64,000 nucleotides of DNA from Rhynchopus sp. YZ270_cl-10 (taxonomy: Eukaryota; Euglenozoa; Diplonemea; Diplonemida; Diplonemidae): the NCBI GenBank assembly GCA_964035575.1, contig OZ037888.1:992001-1056000 (forward strand), given 5' to 3'. Under the pieces are notes generated by a model that saw nothing but the letters and a program-made list of their open reading frames with translations, made no database searches and had not been told where the DNA came from. Below are positions 32,784-42,994 of the stretch, one piece after another; the first letter of the stretch is position 1, and every line of letters begins with the position of its first letter. Position numbers and translations under genes: made by a program.

Positions 32784-33410
32784 AAAGAAAGAAGAAGGTT
32801 TGGAAATATTCCCGAATATTAAACAATGCATAGCAGAGAATGGAGAGGTCTTATGAGGTAAAAAGCTGAGGGGGTGGGAGAGAGAGGTGAAAGGGTGGCC
32901 CCTTTAGTGTGTTTCCTTAGTGCTTGTTGGTAGTGTGGAGTTTTTTTTTTTTTTTGACTAAAAAAGGAAACTAAGGCTAAGTAAGTGAGGCTTTCAGCCA
33001 ACCTTTCAAGGTGACTAAGTTCAGTGTCGCCGTCTGTGGCTTTTTTCAAACGTCTTTTTTTTCCCCACAACCTTCCTTCAACCCCTGTAGGGTCACAGTA
33101 TTGAAATCAATGCAGAGGGGAGTAAGGGTCAATTTTACAACCTCGGATTTTGAGGAAAATTTTGGCCGAAAAATGGACCCCTATTAGTGACCGGACTCAT
33201 ATTTTCCAAGAAAATGTGGTCAGAAAATTGTCCAATTTTCAACATTGACCCCACCGCAGGCGGGTCCCAAAAATGCAAAAAAATTCCCTTTTTCAATTGT
33301 TCTCTTGAAATGTGTAATTTCAGGTATAAAAATAACTTATCACAGGGGTTGAAGGAAGGTGTGTGGAAAACAACAACAACAAAAACAACTAATTGCTAAG
33401 AAGAAAAAAA
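32784..33410. other. intergenic stretch with one TIR element
   Basis: No gene is seen after the ferredoxin stop. The sequence contains a T tract near 32940, a CTAAGGCTAAGTAAGTGAGG run near 32970, and the inverted-repeat element at 33070-33360. Confidence 0.5.
33070..33360. mobile_element. 291-bp TIR element
   Basis: ACCTTCCTTCAACCCCTGT (33070-33088) is matched by its exact complement ending at 33360. The interior contains CATTGACCCCACCGCAGG and AAAAATGCAAA, resembling the core shared by the 5286 and 27456 elements. No coding frame; the target duplication is unclear because CCACA/TGTGG pairs flank the ends. Confidence 0.65.
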
Positions 33411-33830
33411 ATGGGTGTGCTGTGGAAAACCGCGCGCCCGATTTTCGAAACCACCATAGACATCCTGGCGCTTTGGCGGGTGGTGCTGATGGGTCTGACG
33501 GTCTGATATGATCGACGACGATCTCTCTTTCGTCTGTGTATTCTGTGTTCCTTCTGCACCACTCCAGTGGGATCCTGCAGACGGCTACGAGCTGGAACAC
33601 ACCTATGTCCGCCTCTGCAGCCAGCCATCGAGCATATGGTTATCAAGCCTGCCAAGCCTACATCCAGCATCGTTGTCGAGCAGATGGTGCTGGACGAAGA
33701 TGTCGTCTGAGGACGACAGCCCCCCTTCTTAACGTTTCCAATGCAGACGTCCCAAGCGTACGAAGAGCGTTTCCTGCAGAACACCTGCAGAACAGAGTGC
33801 TGGGCGTGTTGTAGATTATGGCTACAGGTG
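33411..33830. other. unexplained GC-richer segment with coding-like composition
   Basis: This 400-bp segment is GC-richer than its surroundings and has medium-length open frames on both strands (for example 33536-33814 +, 33389-33871 -). None shows a recognisable domain, and none has a convincing start context. It could be an exon of an unrecognised gene or a decayed gene fragment. Confidence 0.3.
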
Positions 33831-34084
33831 GAGTTATAGGTCCCCCATATACATACATGGTAAGCGAACAAAAAATTCGCTTTATTCGCTTTTCCAAAAA
33901 AGCGAATAAAAAATTCGCTTTATTCGCTTTTGGTTCGCTTTTTTATTCGCTTTATTCGCTTTTGGTTCGCTTTTTTATTCGCTTTATTCGCCTTTTATTC
34001 GCCTTTGGGTGATCTATGATCGTCTCCATGGGACACGTAACAGGCTGTGAGAGCTTACTGAGAGCTAGTGGGAGCTGAGTACTG

Positions 34085-34311
34085 AGTATACACAGTATAC
34101 ACAGTATACACAGTATACACAGTATACACAGTATACACAGTATACACAGTATACACAGTATACACAGTATACACAGTATACACAGTATACACAGTATACA
34201 CAGTATACACAGTATACACAGTATACACAGTATACACAGTATACACAGTATACACAGTATACACAGTATACACAGTATACACAGTATACACAGTATACAC
34301 AGTATACACAG
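34085..34311. repeat. 9-bp minisatellite CAGTATACA
   Basis: About 25 perfect copies. Its unit (CAGTATACA) is the complement of a unit found in the array at 5910-6065 (TGTATACTG), so two different TIR families carry the same minisatellite word in opposite orientation. Confidence 0.95.
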
Positions 34312-34320
34312 GGGATTGGG

Positions 34321-34629
34321 AGTACAGTACAGTACAGTACAGTACAGTACAGTACAGTACAGTACAGTACAGTACAGTACAGTACAGTACAGTACAGTAC
34401 AGTACAGTACAGTACAGTACAGTACAGTACAGTACAGTACAGTACAGTACAGTACAGTACAGTACAGTACAGTACAGTACAGTACAGTACAGTACAGTAC
34501 AGTACAGTACAGTACAGTACAGTACAGTACAGTACAGTACAGTACAGTACAGTACAGTACAGTACAGTACAGTACAGTACAGTACAGTACAGTACAGTAC
34601 AGTACAGTACAGTACAGTACAGTACAGTA
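34321..34629. repeat. 5-bp array AGTAC
   Basis: About 61 perfect copies of AGTAC. It follows the 9-bp array after a GGGGATTGGG spacer, inside the same TIR element. Open frames across it encode YSTVQ repeats only. Confidence 0.97.
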
Positions 34630-34830
34630 GCCTTATTTTGGCGTCGTTGCGGGTATTGGGGGATCTCAGGGGACTAGACTCGACACACTAGACTTGACAA
34701 AAAATACGTTGCTTTTTATTCGCTTTTTGTTCGCTTTATTCGCTTTATTCGCCGGCGAATAAAGCGAATAAAAAAGCGAACCAAAAGCGAATAAAGCGAA
34801 TTTTTTATTCGCTTACCATGTATGCATATA

Positions 34831-35853
34831 GGTCCCCTCATATCCAGAGCACGCCCGTTTTTTTTTCTCCTGATAGCAATTACTTGTTTTTGAAGAACAA
34901 AATCAGCAATATAGCAAGTATTTGTTTCTTTTTTTTTATATATATAGCGCCTGTATCCGCCGAACGAGGTGTCTGCACTTTCAACTTCTCTTTTTATTTT
35001 TAAAAAGATGTGTGTGTGTGTGCACAAGAGACACATTCAGCTTTGAATTTTTCTTTTTTTTTACGGGGGGGGTGGAGGGTGTGAGTTTACACAAGGTGTT
35101 GCTGCACGTTGTTTATATTTTTTTTTCAAAAAAATACACTATTCCATGGTGCTCAGAAGATCTAAACTAAGAAATGAGGATTTTCTCAAATACCCCCAGT
35201 GTTGGGTGGGGAGAGATTTTTTCACTAGCTCTCAGTAAGCTCTCACAAGCGTACTTGTATTACCCGGGGGTACTTGCATTTGCTCCCCCCCCATAAGATC
35301 TGAGTAAAAACCAACCCCGAAACAATTTTTCCACCGTAAAAAACTCGAAAACACCTACTCGTCCCTTAGTGTAAATTTTTAAAATTGAAACTGGCTTCCT
35401 AGAAAGATCGGGCTATTGAGAGGCAGAAAATATATTTTAGCCCTCGCGAAAAATAACTCACCCAAAAACTAAGATCTTTACTGAGATCTTAATTTTCCCG
35501 GGAAAAAACTCAGATCCAGGGGGTTTTATTGCATATCTGAGGTAAGATCTTCTGTACACCATGACTACTCAACAATAAAAAGGGGGGAAATGGGGTGAAA
35601 ACTTGGTCGCATTGCAGAGAAGTGTTCGCATTTAAAAAAGCGGCGCAAAAAAGGTTCCTTCCCCCTTCCTCCTCCCAACCCTCTTGCTTTCTACCTGTTG
35701 GGTGTTGTGTGGATGACACGTTTCAATCAATGTGCTGTCGGGTATCTGGCCCCATGTGCTGCTGAGCTGTGCTCAATGTGCAGCTCTGCCGTTCGTATGT
35801 GAAGAGCAGCGTATGCAAGAGTGATGTGTGCATGGGAGCGTGGGGTGCTGTGC
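34831..35853. other. intergenic stretch upstream of the first ankyrin gene
   Basis: No gene is seen. It contains a GCACTTTCAACTTCTC motif near 34975, a GTGT/ACAC hairpin repeat near 35010, the TIR element at 35145-35563, and a unique segment up to the start of the duplicated ankyrin block. Confidence 0.5.
35145..35563. mobile_element. TIR element, CATGGTGTAC family, copy B
   Basis: The left end is CATGGTGCTCAGAAGATCTA and the complement of the right end is CATGGTGTACAGAAGATCTT. Flanks ACTATTC and ACTACTC are an imperfect 7-bp duplication. Inside are GATCTTA motifs and a segment at about 35397-35515 that recurs at 42995-43125. No coding frame. Confidence 0.65.
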
Positions 35854-35928
35854 AAATGGTGATATCTACCCTCCCTTCACACCACTCACACAGCAATAAT
35901 CTACATTCGAACAAAGACAACAAAAACC

Positions 35929-38900
35929 ATGTCGAAGCGACACGCAGACAGCACGCCAGATGAGAAGCCAGCAAAGCGGAGGAGGTGTGAAGCAGACGAG
36001 GTGTCGGCTCTGGCTGCTGGCAAGCGGGCTTTTGCAGCGGACCCATACGACGCTGTGTGCTGTATGTGCAGGGACAACCAGCAGGACTCCCTTGGGGCGA
36101 TTCTTGCACAACACTTTGCGCCTGACACAAGAAACGCTGGTGCGGCAAACGTGTCAGCAAGGGGAGGAGAGACTGAACGCACGCTGCCTGCGCTGTTGGA
36201 CGTGTGTGACGACACGGGCAAGACGCCTCTGATGATCTGTGCATGCAAGGGTCACGTTGGGTGTTTGGTTCTTCTCCTCGAGGCTGGGGCGGGGCTGGAC
36301 GTGGAGGCACCCCGCGGTTTCACTGCACTGATGTGTGCAGCAGTGGGGAGTATCGCCTGTCTCAATGAGCTTCTCACAAGGGGTGCGTCTGTTGCCATTG
36401 TGGACAATGACGGCAACACTGCACTGCACCATGCCGCCGCCTCATCAAACAACAACCAAGCGGACCTTGTGAACATGCTCCTCAAGGAAGGTGCGTCTGT
36501 CGACGCCCCTAACAACTTTGGGCTGACACCTCTTCTTATGGCATTTAAGCATGGCAACGAACCTGCTGTTGCTGCTCTTCTTGAAGGTGGTGCGTCTCTG
36601 TCCACTGTGGACAGTCGAGGCAACACTGCACTGCACTGTGCCGCCTTCTCAAAGAACAACCAAGCTGACCTTGTGAACATGCTCCTCAAGCACGGTGCCT
36701 CAATTGAAGCTCGCAACAACGTTGGGCACACACCTCTACTTCTGGCATTGAAGCAGGGCAACGAACCTGCTGTTGTTGCTCTTCTTGAAGGTGGTGCGTC
36801 GTTGTCAGCAGCAGATAGAGACGGCAACACTGCACTGCACCGTGCCGCAAAGAACAACCAAGCTGACCTTGTTAACATGCTCCTCAAGGCAGGTGCCTCA
36901 ATTGAAGCTCGCAACAACGTTGGGCACACACCTCTCCACATGGCCATTGGTCATGACAACGAACCTGCTGTTGTTGCTCTTCTCTCAAGGGGTGCGTCAT
37001 TGTCAGCAGCGGATATAGACGGCAACACTGCACTGCACCACGCTGCTAACTCAAAGAAGCAAGCGGACCTTGTGATCTTGCTCCTCAAGGCAGGTGCGTC
37101 TGTCGAAGCCTGCAACAACGCTGGGGGCACACCTCTACTTCTGGCATTTAAGGAGGGCAACGAACCTGCTGTTGTTGCTCTTCTTGAAGGTGGTGCCTCG
37201 TTGTCCACTGTGGACAGTGACGGCAACACTGCACTGCACTATGCCGCCGTGTCACAGAATAACAACCATGCCAACCTTGTGAACATGCTACTTAATCGAG
37301 ATGCTGCTCTCGAGGTGTCGAACAAATTTGGGTACACACCTCTCCATCTGGCCATTGTTGATGACAACGAACCTGCTGTTGTTTCTCTTCTCTCAAGGGG
37401 TGCGTCTCTGTCTACTGGAGACGGAGATGGTGACACTGCACTGCACCATGCTGCCCGTCTTGAGAATACGCAATCAGGTATTCTCAGCATGCTCCTGAAG
37501 CACGGTGCCCCGATTGAATCTGGCAACAAACTTGGGGTCACACCTCTCCACATGTCCTTTTTTGATGGCAACGAACCTGCTGTTGTTGCTCTTCTTGAAG
37601 GTGGTGCGTCGTTGGCCACTATGGACAGTGAAGGCAACACTGCACTGCACTATGCTGCCGTCTCAAAGAACAACCAGGCAGACCTTGTGAACATGCTCCT
37701 CAAGCGCGGTGCCTCAATTGAAGCAGTCAATGACTCTGGGGTCACGCCTCTCCTCCGGGCATGTCTGAGGGGCAACGAACCTGCTGTTGTTGCTCTTCTT
37801 GAAGGTGGTGCCTCGTTGTCCCCTGTGGACAGTGAAGGCAACTCTGCACTGCACTATTCCACCATCTCAAACAACAACCAAGCTAACCTTGTGAACGTGC
37901 TACTTAATCGAGGTGCTGCTCTGGAGGTGTCGAACAAATTTGGGTTCACACCTCTCCTCATGGCCATCAGTCATGATAACGAAGCTGCTGTTGTTGCTCT
38001 TCTCTCACGGGGCGCTTCGCTTGTCAGTGCGGACGGTGACGGCAGCACTGCACTGCACCATGCCGCACGTCTTGAGAACACAGGAGTAGATCTTGTAAAC
38101 ATGCTGCTCAAGGCAGGTGCCTCTGTCGAAACTGCTAATAAGTATGGGTTCCCACCTCTTCACGTGGCCATTGCTCACGGCAACGAACCTGCTGTTGTTG
38201 CTCTTCTTGGAGGTGGTGCGTCTCTGTCCACTGTGGACAGTCGAGGCAACACTGCACTGCACCATGCCGCCTCCTCAAAGAACAACGAAGCGGACCTTGT
38301 GAACATGCTCCTCAAGCACGGTGCCTCAATTGAAGCTCGCAATGAAGTAGGGCTCACACCTCTCCTCCTTGCCTTTCATTACGGCAACGAACCCACTGCC
38401 AATGCTCTTCTGTCCAAGGGTGCGTCACTGGCAAGTGTGGACAATTTCGGCAACACTGCACTACACCGTGCCGCCATGTCAAAGAATGACCCAGCGGACG
38501 TTGTGAACATGCTACTTAATCAAGGAACCTCAATTGAATCTCGCAACAAGTTTGAGGCCACACCTCTCCACATGGCCATTGCTCATGGCAACGAACCTGC
38601 TGTTGTTGCTCTTCTCTCAAGGGGCGCATCGCTTGCCAGTGTGGACAAAGACGGTGACACTGCACTGCACTTTGCTGCCTGTCATGAGAATGCGCAATCA
38701 GGTATTCTGAACATGCTCCTCAAGCACGGTGCCTCTGTGGAAGCAGTCAATAACTCAGGGGCCACACCCCTCATTCAGGCAATTGTCCGTAACAACGAAC
38801 CCGGTGCTCTTCCTCTTCTTGAAGGTGGTGCCCTCGTGGAAGATGTGCAGACCAGCACCACGTGCAGACCACTTTTCTACGAAGCGTTGCTCCGTGGTCT

Positions 38901-39717
38901 CGCTCTGTGTGCAGCACACATTCTGGCGAGAGGTGTCTCTGCGAGTGAGCCGTGTCCGAACGGGGGGGTCCCGATTGTGTATGCGGCGTTGGGTGGCAAC
39001 GTTGCTGCAGGTGAGCTTCTTCTGCAGCATGGTGTGTCCATTAGCAGTGCGGATGGTGCTGGCAGCACACCTTTGATGCACTGCAGTGCTAAGGGGCACA
39101 AAAGCTTTGCAGAGTTCCTCCTGAAGCACGGCGCCGACGTGGACGTCTGTGCAGAGGACGGGACAACCGCCCTCCACAGTGCTGTGCAGTCGGGCGACGC
39201 TGACCTCTGCAAGATGCTTGTGGAGCACGGCGTCCCTCTTGACGCTGTGGATGAGGACGGCCGCACGGCGCTGGCCACGTCGCTTTCTGTGGACCCTGCC
39301 GTGTGCCAGGTCATGATTGACGCAGGGGCACAGCTTGATGTGGCGAACGATGCGGGGTATTCGCCTCTGCTCTCAGCCTGCGAAGAAGGGCAGTCCGAGT
39401 TTGTGAAGATGCTTCTCGACGCGGGTGCGCAGCTGCGTGTCGCAGACAACGGGTTCACGGCTCTCATGCTGGCGGCAGACGGAGGGCATGTGGAGACTGT
39501 GCGCCACCTCCTGGACTGTCAGGGGGTGGACGTGGACGAACAGGGTGCGAACGCCTGCACTGCACTGCACCAAGCCGCGACAGAGAAACGTGCAGATGTG
39601 GTGAAGCTCCTCCTGCAGCACGGTGCGGACAAGGCCCTGCGCGACAACGACGGCGACACTGCGGTCGACTGTGCGATCATAGGCGGCTGTCCTGAGTGCT
39701 GTCGGCTCCTCCGTTGA
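35929..39717 (+). CDS. ankyrin-repeat protein ANK1 (1262 aa)
   Basis: Residues 1 to about 60 are charged, with a KPAKRRRCEADE stretch that could be a nuclear signal. From about 40 to the end there are ankyrin repeats with the usual GNTALHxAA, DLVNMLLKxGAS and GxTPL signatures. The middle (to about residue 945) is a two-repeat unit of about 66-69 aa: one half runs GNTALHHAA..NNQADLVNMLLKHGASIEARN and the other GxTPLLxAxxxGNEPAVVALLEGGASLS. The last 330 residues are non-uniform ankyrin repeats ending PECCRLLR. Ankyrin arrays bind other proteins; no enzyme domain, signal peptide or membrane segment is visible. The leader CACTCACACAGCAATAATC is identical in the paralogue at 43226, and its CAG is a candidate splice acceptor. 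There are two stop codons in a row. It is complete and undamaged. Confidence 0.92.
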   Translation: MSKRHADSTPDEKPAKRRRCEADEVSALAAGKRAFAADPYDAVCCMCRDNQQDSLGAILAQHFAPDTRNAGAANVSARGGETERTLPALLDVCDDTGKTPLMICACKGHVGCLVLLLEAGAGLDVEAPRGFTALMCAAVGSIACLNELLTRGASVAIVDNDGNTALHHAAASSNNNQADLVNMLLKEGASVDAPNNFGLTPLLMAFKHGNEPAVAALLEGGASLSTVDSRGNTALHCAAFSKNNQADLVNMLLKHGASIEARNNVGHTPLLLALKQGNEPAVVALLEGGASLSAADRDGNTALHRAAKNNQADLVNMLLKAGASIEARNNVGHTPLHMAIGHDNEPAVVALLSRGASLSAADIDGNTALHHAANSKKQADLVILLLKAGASVEACNNAGGTPLLLAFKEGNEPAVVALLEGGASLSTVDSDGNTALHYAAVSQNNNHANLVNMLLNRDAALEVSNKFGYTPLHLAIVDDNEPAVVSLLSRGASLSTGDGDGDTALHHAARLENTQSGILSMLLKHGAPIESGNKLGVTPLHMSFFDGNEPAVVALLEGGASLATMDSEGNTALHYAAVSKNNQADLVNMLLKRGASIEAVNDSGVTPLLRACLRGNEPAVVALLEGGASLSPVDSEGNSALHYSTISNNNQANLVNVLLNRGAALEVSNKFGFTPLLMAISHDNEAAVVALLSRGASLVSADGDGSTALHHAARLENTGVDLVNMLLKAGASVETANKYGFPPLHVAIAHGNEPAVVALLGGGASLSTVDSRGNTALHHAASSKNNEADLVNMLLKHGASIEARNEVGLTPLLLAFHYGNEPTANALLSKGASLASVDNFGNTALHRAAMSKNDPADVVNMLLNQGTSIESRNKFEATPLHMAIAHGNEPAVVALLSRGASLASVDKDGDTALHFAACHENAQSGILNMLLKHGASVEAVNNSGATPLIQAIVRNNEPGALPLLEGGALVEDVQTSTTCRPLFYEALLRGLALCAAHILARGVSASEPCPNGGVPIVYAALGGNVAAGELLLQHGVSISSADGAGSTPLMHCSAKGHKSFAEFLLKHGADVDVCAEDGTTALHSAVQSGDADLCKMLVEHGVPLDAVDEDGRTALATSLSVDPAVCQVMIDAGAQLDVANDAGYSPLLSACEEGQSEFVKMLLDAGAQLRVADNGFTALMLAADGGHVETVRHLLDCQGVDVDEQGANACTALHQAATEKRADVVKLLLQHGADKALRDNDGDTAVDCAIIGGCPECCRLLR
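36340..38760 (+). repeat. coding tandem array of about 200-bp ankyrin double units (ANK1)
   Basis: GAACATGCTCCTC-type strings recur every 198-207 bp (for example near 36471, 36675 and 36873). Units are very similar in DNA as well as protein, including synonymous positions, which suggests recent duplication or conversion between units. The unit number is lower than in ANK2. Confidence 0.85.
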
Positions 39718-40454
39718 TAGACTGCTGCCAACCTTTGCAGCACCAATGCTGTGCGTTGCAGTTATGTGCATTCCCGACATATTTTTTAAGGTTGAGTTGA
39801 ACCTTGGACGGACGTTTCGCCTGTTTCTGTGAAGACTGTGCATACTGAGAGTACGTCGTTCATTCAACTGACTACATCTGTTTTGTAGAGAAGGCAACGT
39901 GTTTTGGATTTTGTGTCGTGGTCAGTTTTCAGTTTTTAGTTTTGAGTCTTGTTTTGTTCTGTATGTGGCGTGTGCACATCCTCTTTACTCTTGTTGTGCC
40001 AAACAGTGTCGGATATCATACTGGCATGTTTTTATGGGTCAACTGGATCTCACAGTATTTCTTTACAGTGTTCGGGACATGCAAAGATACAAAGCTTATA
40101 TCCATGCAGGTCACTCACTCATTGTGTGATACCACTAAGAACCTCGCTGTTTGTGGTGCATAAAACAAAACGGTCTCACAACCTTTGCGCACTTGTTCTT
40201 CATGACCACCACCACCACCATCAGAACACCATTTACACAACAGACGACCTTTAATTTACCCCTTGACTACGTCTGTCTCAACAAAAAGATCCCAACAATA
40301 CTACGTAGCCGTGGGAGTTCATCTTAACCGTTTCGATAAAGCGTTGTGATCAAATTGCCGTTGCTTCTCACGCTTTTGACTACGCACTTTGAAGCTGAGG
40401 CTCGTCTTTCGAGGTCTGAATTTCTCTCTTTTTTTTGTTTTCTTTTTTTTCACA
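39718..40454. other. 3' flank of ANK1 and leader of the coiled-coil gene
   Basis: Up to about 40155 this is shared with the ANK2 flank (50099-50825) and holds no gene. A pyrimidine-rich tract (about 40423-40450) directly precedes the ATG of the next gene. Confidence 0.6.
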
Positions 40455-42140
40455 ATGCTGGACAGCAACACTGAGGATCACATCTGCTTTGAGAGCGCTG
40501 ATATGATGCACAGCTTCCAACGCACCGGCAGCAACCTTGTTGATGTCATCAAACGATTGGTCCACGCAACCAACGAAGCCCGCACAACACACCGCGAGGT
40601 CCTTACACGGGTCAAAGACGTTGAAGAGAACAGCACGGCACGCATGGACGCCTTTCTCGCACGCACCCGCACCCCTACCCCGGAAAAAGATAAAGGGCTG
40701 GACCCGGGGGTCATGGAGGATGTGTTCCTGCAATTATCCCAGTTTTCTTCGCGTCTTGATAGCGTTGAGGGGCAGCTCCAAGCGGAACGCAAACGGAGCG
40801 CAACTTTGGCAGAGGAAAACGCATCTTTGAACGACAAAATGAACGGTTTTGCGTCTCAAAATGCGTCGTTCACTGCGCAGTTGGAGGGTCTACAAACGGA
40901 GGCAGCACGACGGGACGACCAGCTTTTCCAGGCTACGGACGACATTCTTGTTGCTTCGCAGGATGTAAAGAAAATGGCAACCACCCTAAACGACGCAGAA
41001 GTGCGGGCAGCCCAGGACCGCACCACCCTGACCCAAATCCTCGAGGTCTTTGGAATTGATGTGCGCGCAATGGGTGTGTCTGTGCTTGAACATTCGGGTC
41101 TAGAATATCTCAAGACGTTACCACTGTTCGAATCGATCTTGAAAGAGCAGACCCAACAGAAGCAGGACCTTATGAAGTCTGTAGAGGCTGTCAAGGAGTC
41201 GCTTTTAGACGACATTGTGGTGACTCGAAGCAGGATTATCGACAAAGCTGATAAGGCTGCTGTGGACCGCCTTGGGAGTGAGTTGATGGCACAGATTGAC
41301 ACATTGCTGGATACAACGAAGCATTTAGACACAATGTCGGCTCGACTATTTGAAGAGAAGGCAGATGCCTGCGTGGTGGAACCCCGTCTACAGGCGTTGG
41401 AGGCAAGCAAGGCGACGAGGGCGGAGTTGGAAAAGAAATTGGACGCCTCAGATGTGACGGTGTTTAAGACGCAGATCGAAGTACTGCATTCGGATTTGTC
41501 AGATGCTTGGGCAAGGATAGAGTCTCTTGCTTCGACGCAGACGCAAAACCATGCACGCAGGATTACACGAGGTTCCATTCATCAGGACGATAAACATGAT
41601 AAGCAGCATGGAACAGCATCGTCAGTATCCCACAACATCAACTTAGAAAGCCTCAAACTGCGCCTCGCAGATGCCGAGCGGCTCCAAGGTGCCAATACCG
41701 AAAAGATTCTTCGCCTCTTCGAAATAAAACTGGACCGTGACGCGATGAAGGACATCTACACCTTTCTGGATAAGGTGACCCGCAGGGTTGATCAGATGGG
41801 CACGAATCTGACCGACGTCAATAAATTCGTGAGCAGCGTGAAAGGTGACAGCAGTGTCGAGCCTGTCAGCAGCGTCAACCTCATTGCACCGAACCCTCCC
41901 AAGAACAGAGGTAGTGCTGCGTCAGCGAGGAGCAGCCCATCGGCAAGCCCAGTCCCGCCAGCGCAGGAGCACCTCCCCACCCTCTCCTCCGATGGTGCAG
42001 CAGTCGTCGGACCCAAGGTGGAGAAGATGGACAAACCACGCCAGGCCTCTCCGGGCAACTCACGTTGGTCCTCCGGGGGTGCGTGCTTTGTGCGGACCGC
42101 GTCCGGTGCCTTCACCCCAGCCTCTATTACGAGTTGTTGA
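40455..42140 (+). CDS. coiled-coil protein A (561 aa)
   Basis: The frame is open from 40389, but its first 22 residues (MKLRLVFRGLNFSLFFVFFFFT) are the translated pyrimidine tract, so ATG 40455 (MLDSNTEDHICFESADMM) is preferred. Residues about 20-440 are heptad-like and rich in Glu, Lys, Gln, Ala and Leu with few prolines, as in a long coiled coil (for example SRLDSVEGQLQAERKRSATL). Residues about 380-480 have a basic, His-rich linker followed by another helical stretch. The last 80 residues are Pro/Ser/Gly rich and probably disordered. A structural or cytoskeletal role is plausible, but no family is recognised. It follows ANK1 in the same position as coiled-coil gene B follows ANK2, yet the two sequences do not look homologous. 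Confidence 0.8.
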   Translation: MLDSNTEDHICFESADMMHSFQRTGSNLVDVIKRLVHATNEARTTHREVLTRVKDVEENSTARMDAFLARTRTPTPEKDKGLDPGVMEDVFLQLSQFSSRLDSVEGQLQAERKRSATLAEENASLNDKMNGFASQNASFTAQLEGLQTEAARRDDQLFQATDDILVASQDVKKMATTLNDAEVRAAQDRTTLTQILEVFGIDVRAMGVSVLEHSGLEYLKTLPLFESILKEQTQQKQDLMKSVEAVKESLLDDIVVTRSRIIDKADKAAVDRLGSELMAQIDTLLDTTKHLDTMSARLFEEKADACVVEPRLQALEASKATRAELEKKLDASDVTVFKTQIEVLHSDLSDAWARIESLASTQTQNHARRITRGSIHQDDKHDKQHGTASSVSHNINLESLKLRLADAERLQGANTEKILRLFEIKLDRDAMKDIYTFLDKVTRRVDQMGTNLTDVNKFVSSVKGDSSVEPVSSVNLIAPNPPKNRGSAASARSSPSASPVPPAQEHLPTLSSDGAAVVGPKVEKMDKPRQASPGNSRWSSGGACFVRTASGAFTPASITSC

Positions 42141-42380
42141 AAAAAAAAGGCAGCGGATAGTGGAGTTCATCCTCGTCGCCACAAAAAGGTTTTCATTGGG
42201 GGAAAGGAAGGTGGGGCATTATTTTTGCAAGTGTTTCGTTGTGGGTGTTTTAAGGTTAACCACGTTTGCATCGGGATGAGTTTCTTGGTGCACAGTGACG
42301 AAAGGGGTTTGCATTTCCAGTCAACTTCTTTGTCTTGCTTTGAGAGACACACTTCGTTCAAGTTTCTGTCTTTTTTTTAA

Positions 42381-42547
42381 AGGCGACTAAGCATGGTTTA
42401 GACTCTTTAAGAACCCTGTTTCCTGCAAGCCTTACTCAAAACAAATTGCCACCCACGAGTAGCAATAACACAGCAAAAACAACGACTGATGAATCAACCA
42501 AAGAATAACCTAATCAGACTAAGCATGGTTTAGACTCTTTAAGAACC
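42381..42547 (+). repeat. paired GACTAAGCATGG hairpin boxes
   Basis: GACTAAGCATGGTTTAGACT followed by CTTTAAGAACC occurs at 42385 and again at 42517. The spacer ends AACCTAATCA. The same two-box design with TAATCTAATCA before the second box is seen at 53497-53611. CTAAGC can pair with GTTTAG over a short ATG loop. Confidence 0.55.
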
Positions 42548-42994
42548 TTTCTTCCCCCCCCCCCCCTTTTTTTTGCATACAGCTTGCCTGTACCACCTGC
42601 CGAGTGCAGTGCTCCAGGGTGATAACCCACGATGGTCCCAGTTTGCACTATCAACTTCACTGTATTTTTTTTTTCTCTTTTCTTCTTTTCTTTCTTTGAC
42701 AGGGGGTGTGTGTTTACCAGCCCTGCCCCCATGTCAAAACCATTCACCTCCACCTTTTCTCTCTTCTGTTTTGCACTTACAATTTCCACAATACTCCTGG
42801 AAAAGAAAACCACCACATCTTCCTCTTCATTTGCCTCCCCTTCCCCTTCTCCTTCTCTTCCCTCTTCCTCATCTGCAAGGAAACACTGCCAGCAGTACCC
42901 CCTCCTTTTAGGTGGGTTATTCGGGAGAGCTCGAGTTGAGAACAGCTGCACGCATTCCTTGATATAAACTGTTTTCAAACCGAAACCGTCTTTA

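Larger units (their letters stand above)
33852..34824. mobile_element. CATAC-family TIR element, copy 2, with CATATA duplication
   Basis: CATACATGGTAAGCGAA at the left and its complement at the right continue into TTCGCTTTATTCGC-rich arms. CATATA flanks both sides (33846-33851 and 34825-34830). Both the CATAC ends and the 6-bp duplication match the 18720 element. The interior holds two arrays (34085-34311 and 34321-34629) and no transposase. Target sequence near ATAGGTCCCC was already tandemly duplicated before insertion. Confidence 0.85.
35854..40155 (+). repeat. segmental duplication, copy 1
   Basis: From AAATGGTGAT at 35854 to about 40155 the sequence is homologous to 43151-50825: same 5' leader, same gene ends and same 3' flank. 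Differences are the number of internal ankyrin units, single substitutions, and two segments in the 3' flank present only in copy 2. Confidence 0.85.

Noticed and set aside
34055..34630. YTV and YSTVQ repeat proteins
   Set aside because: Translations of the 9-bp and 5-bp arrays.
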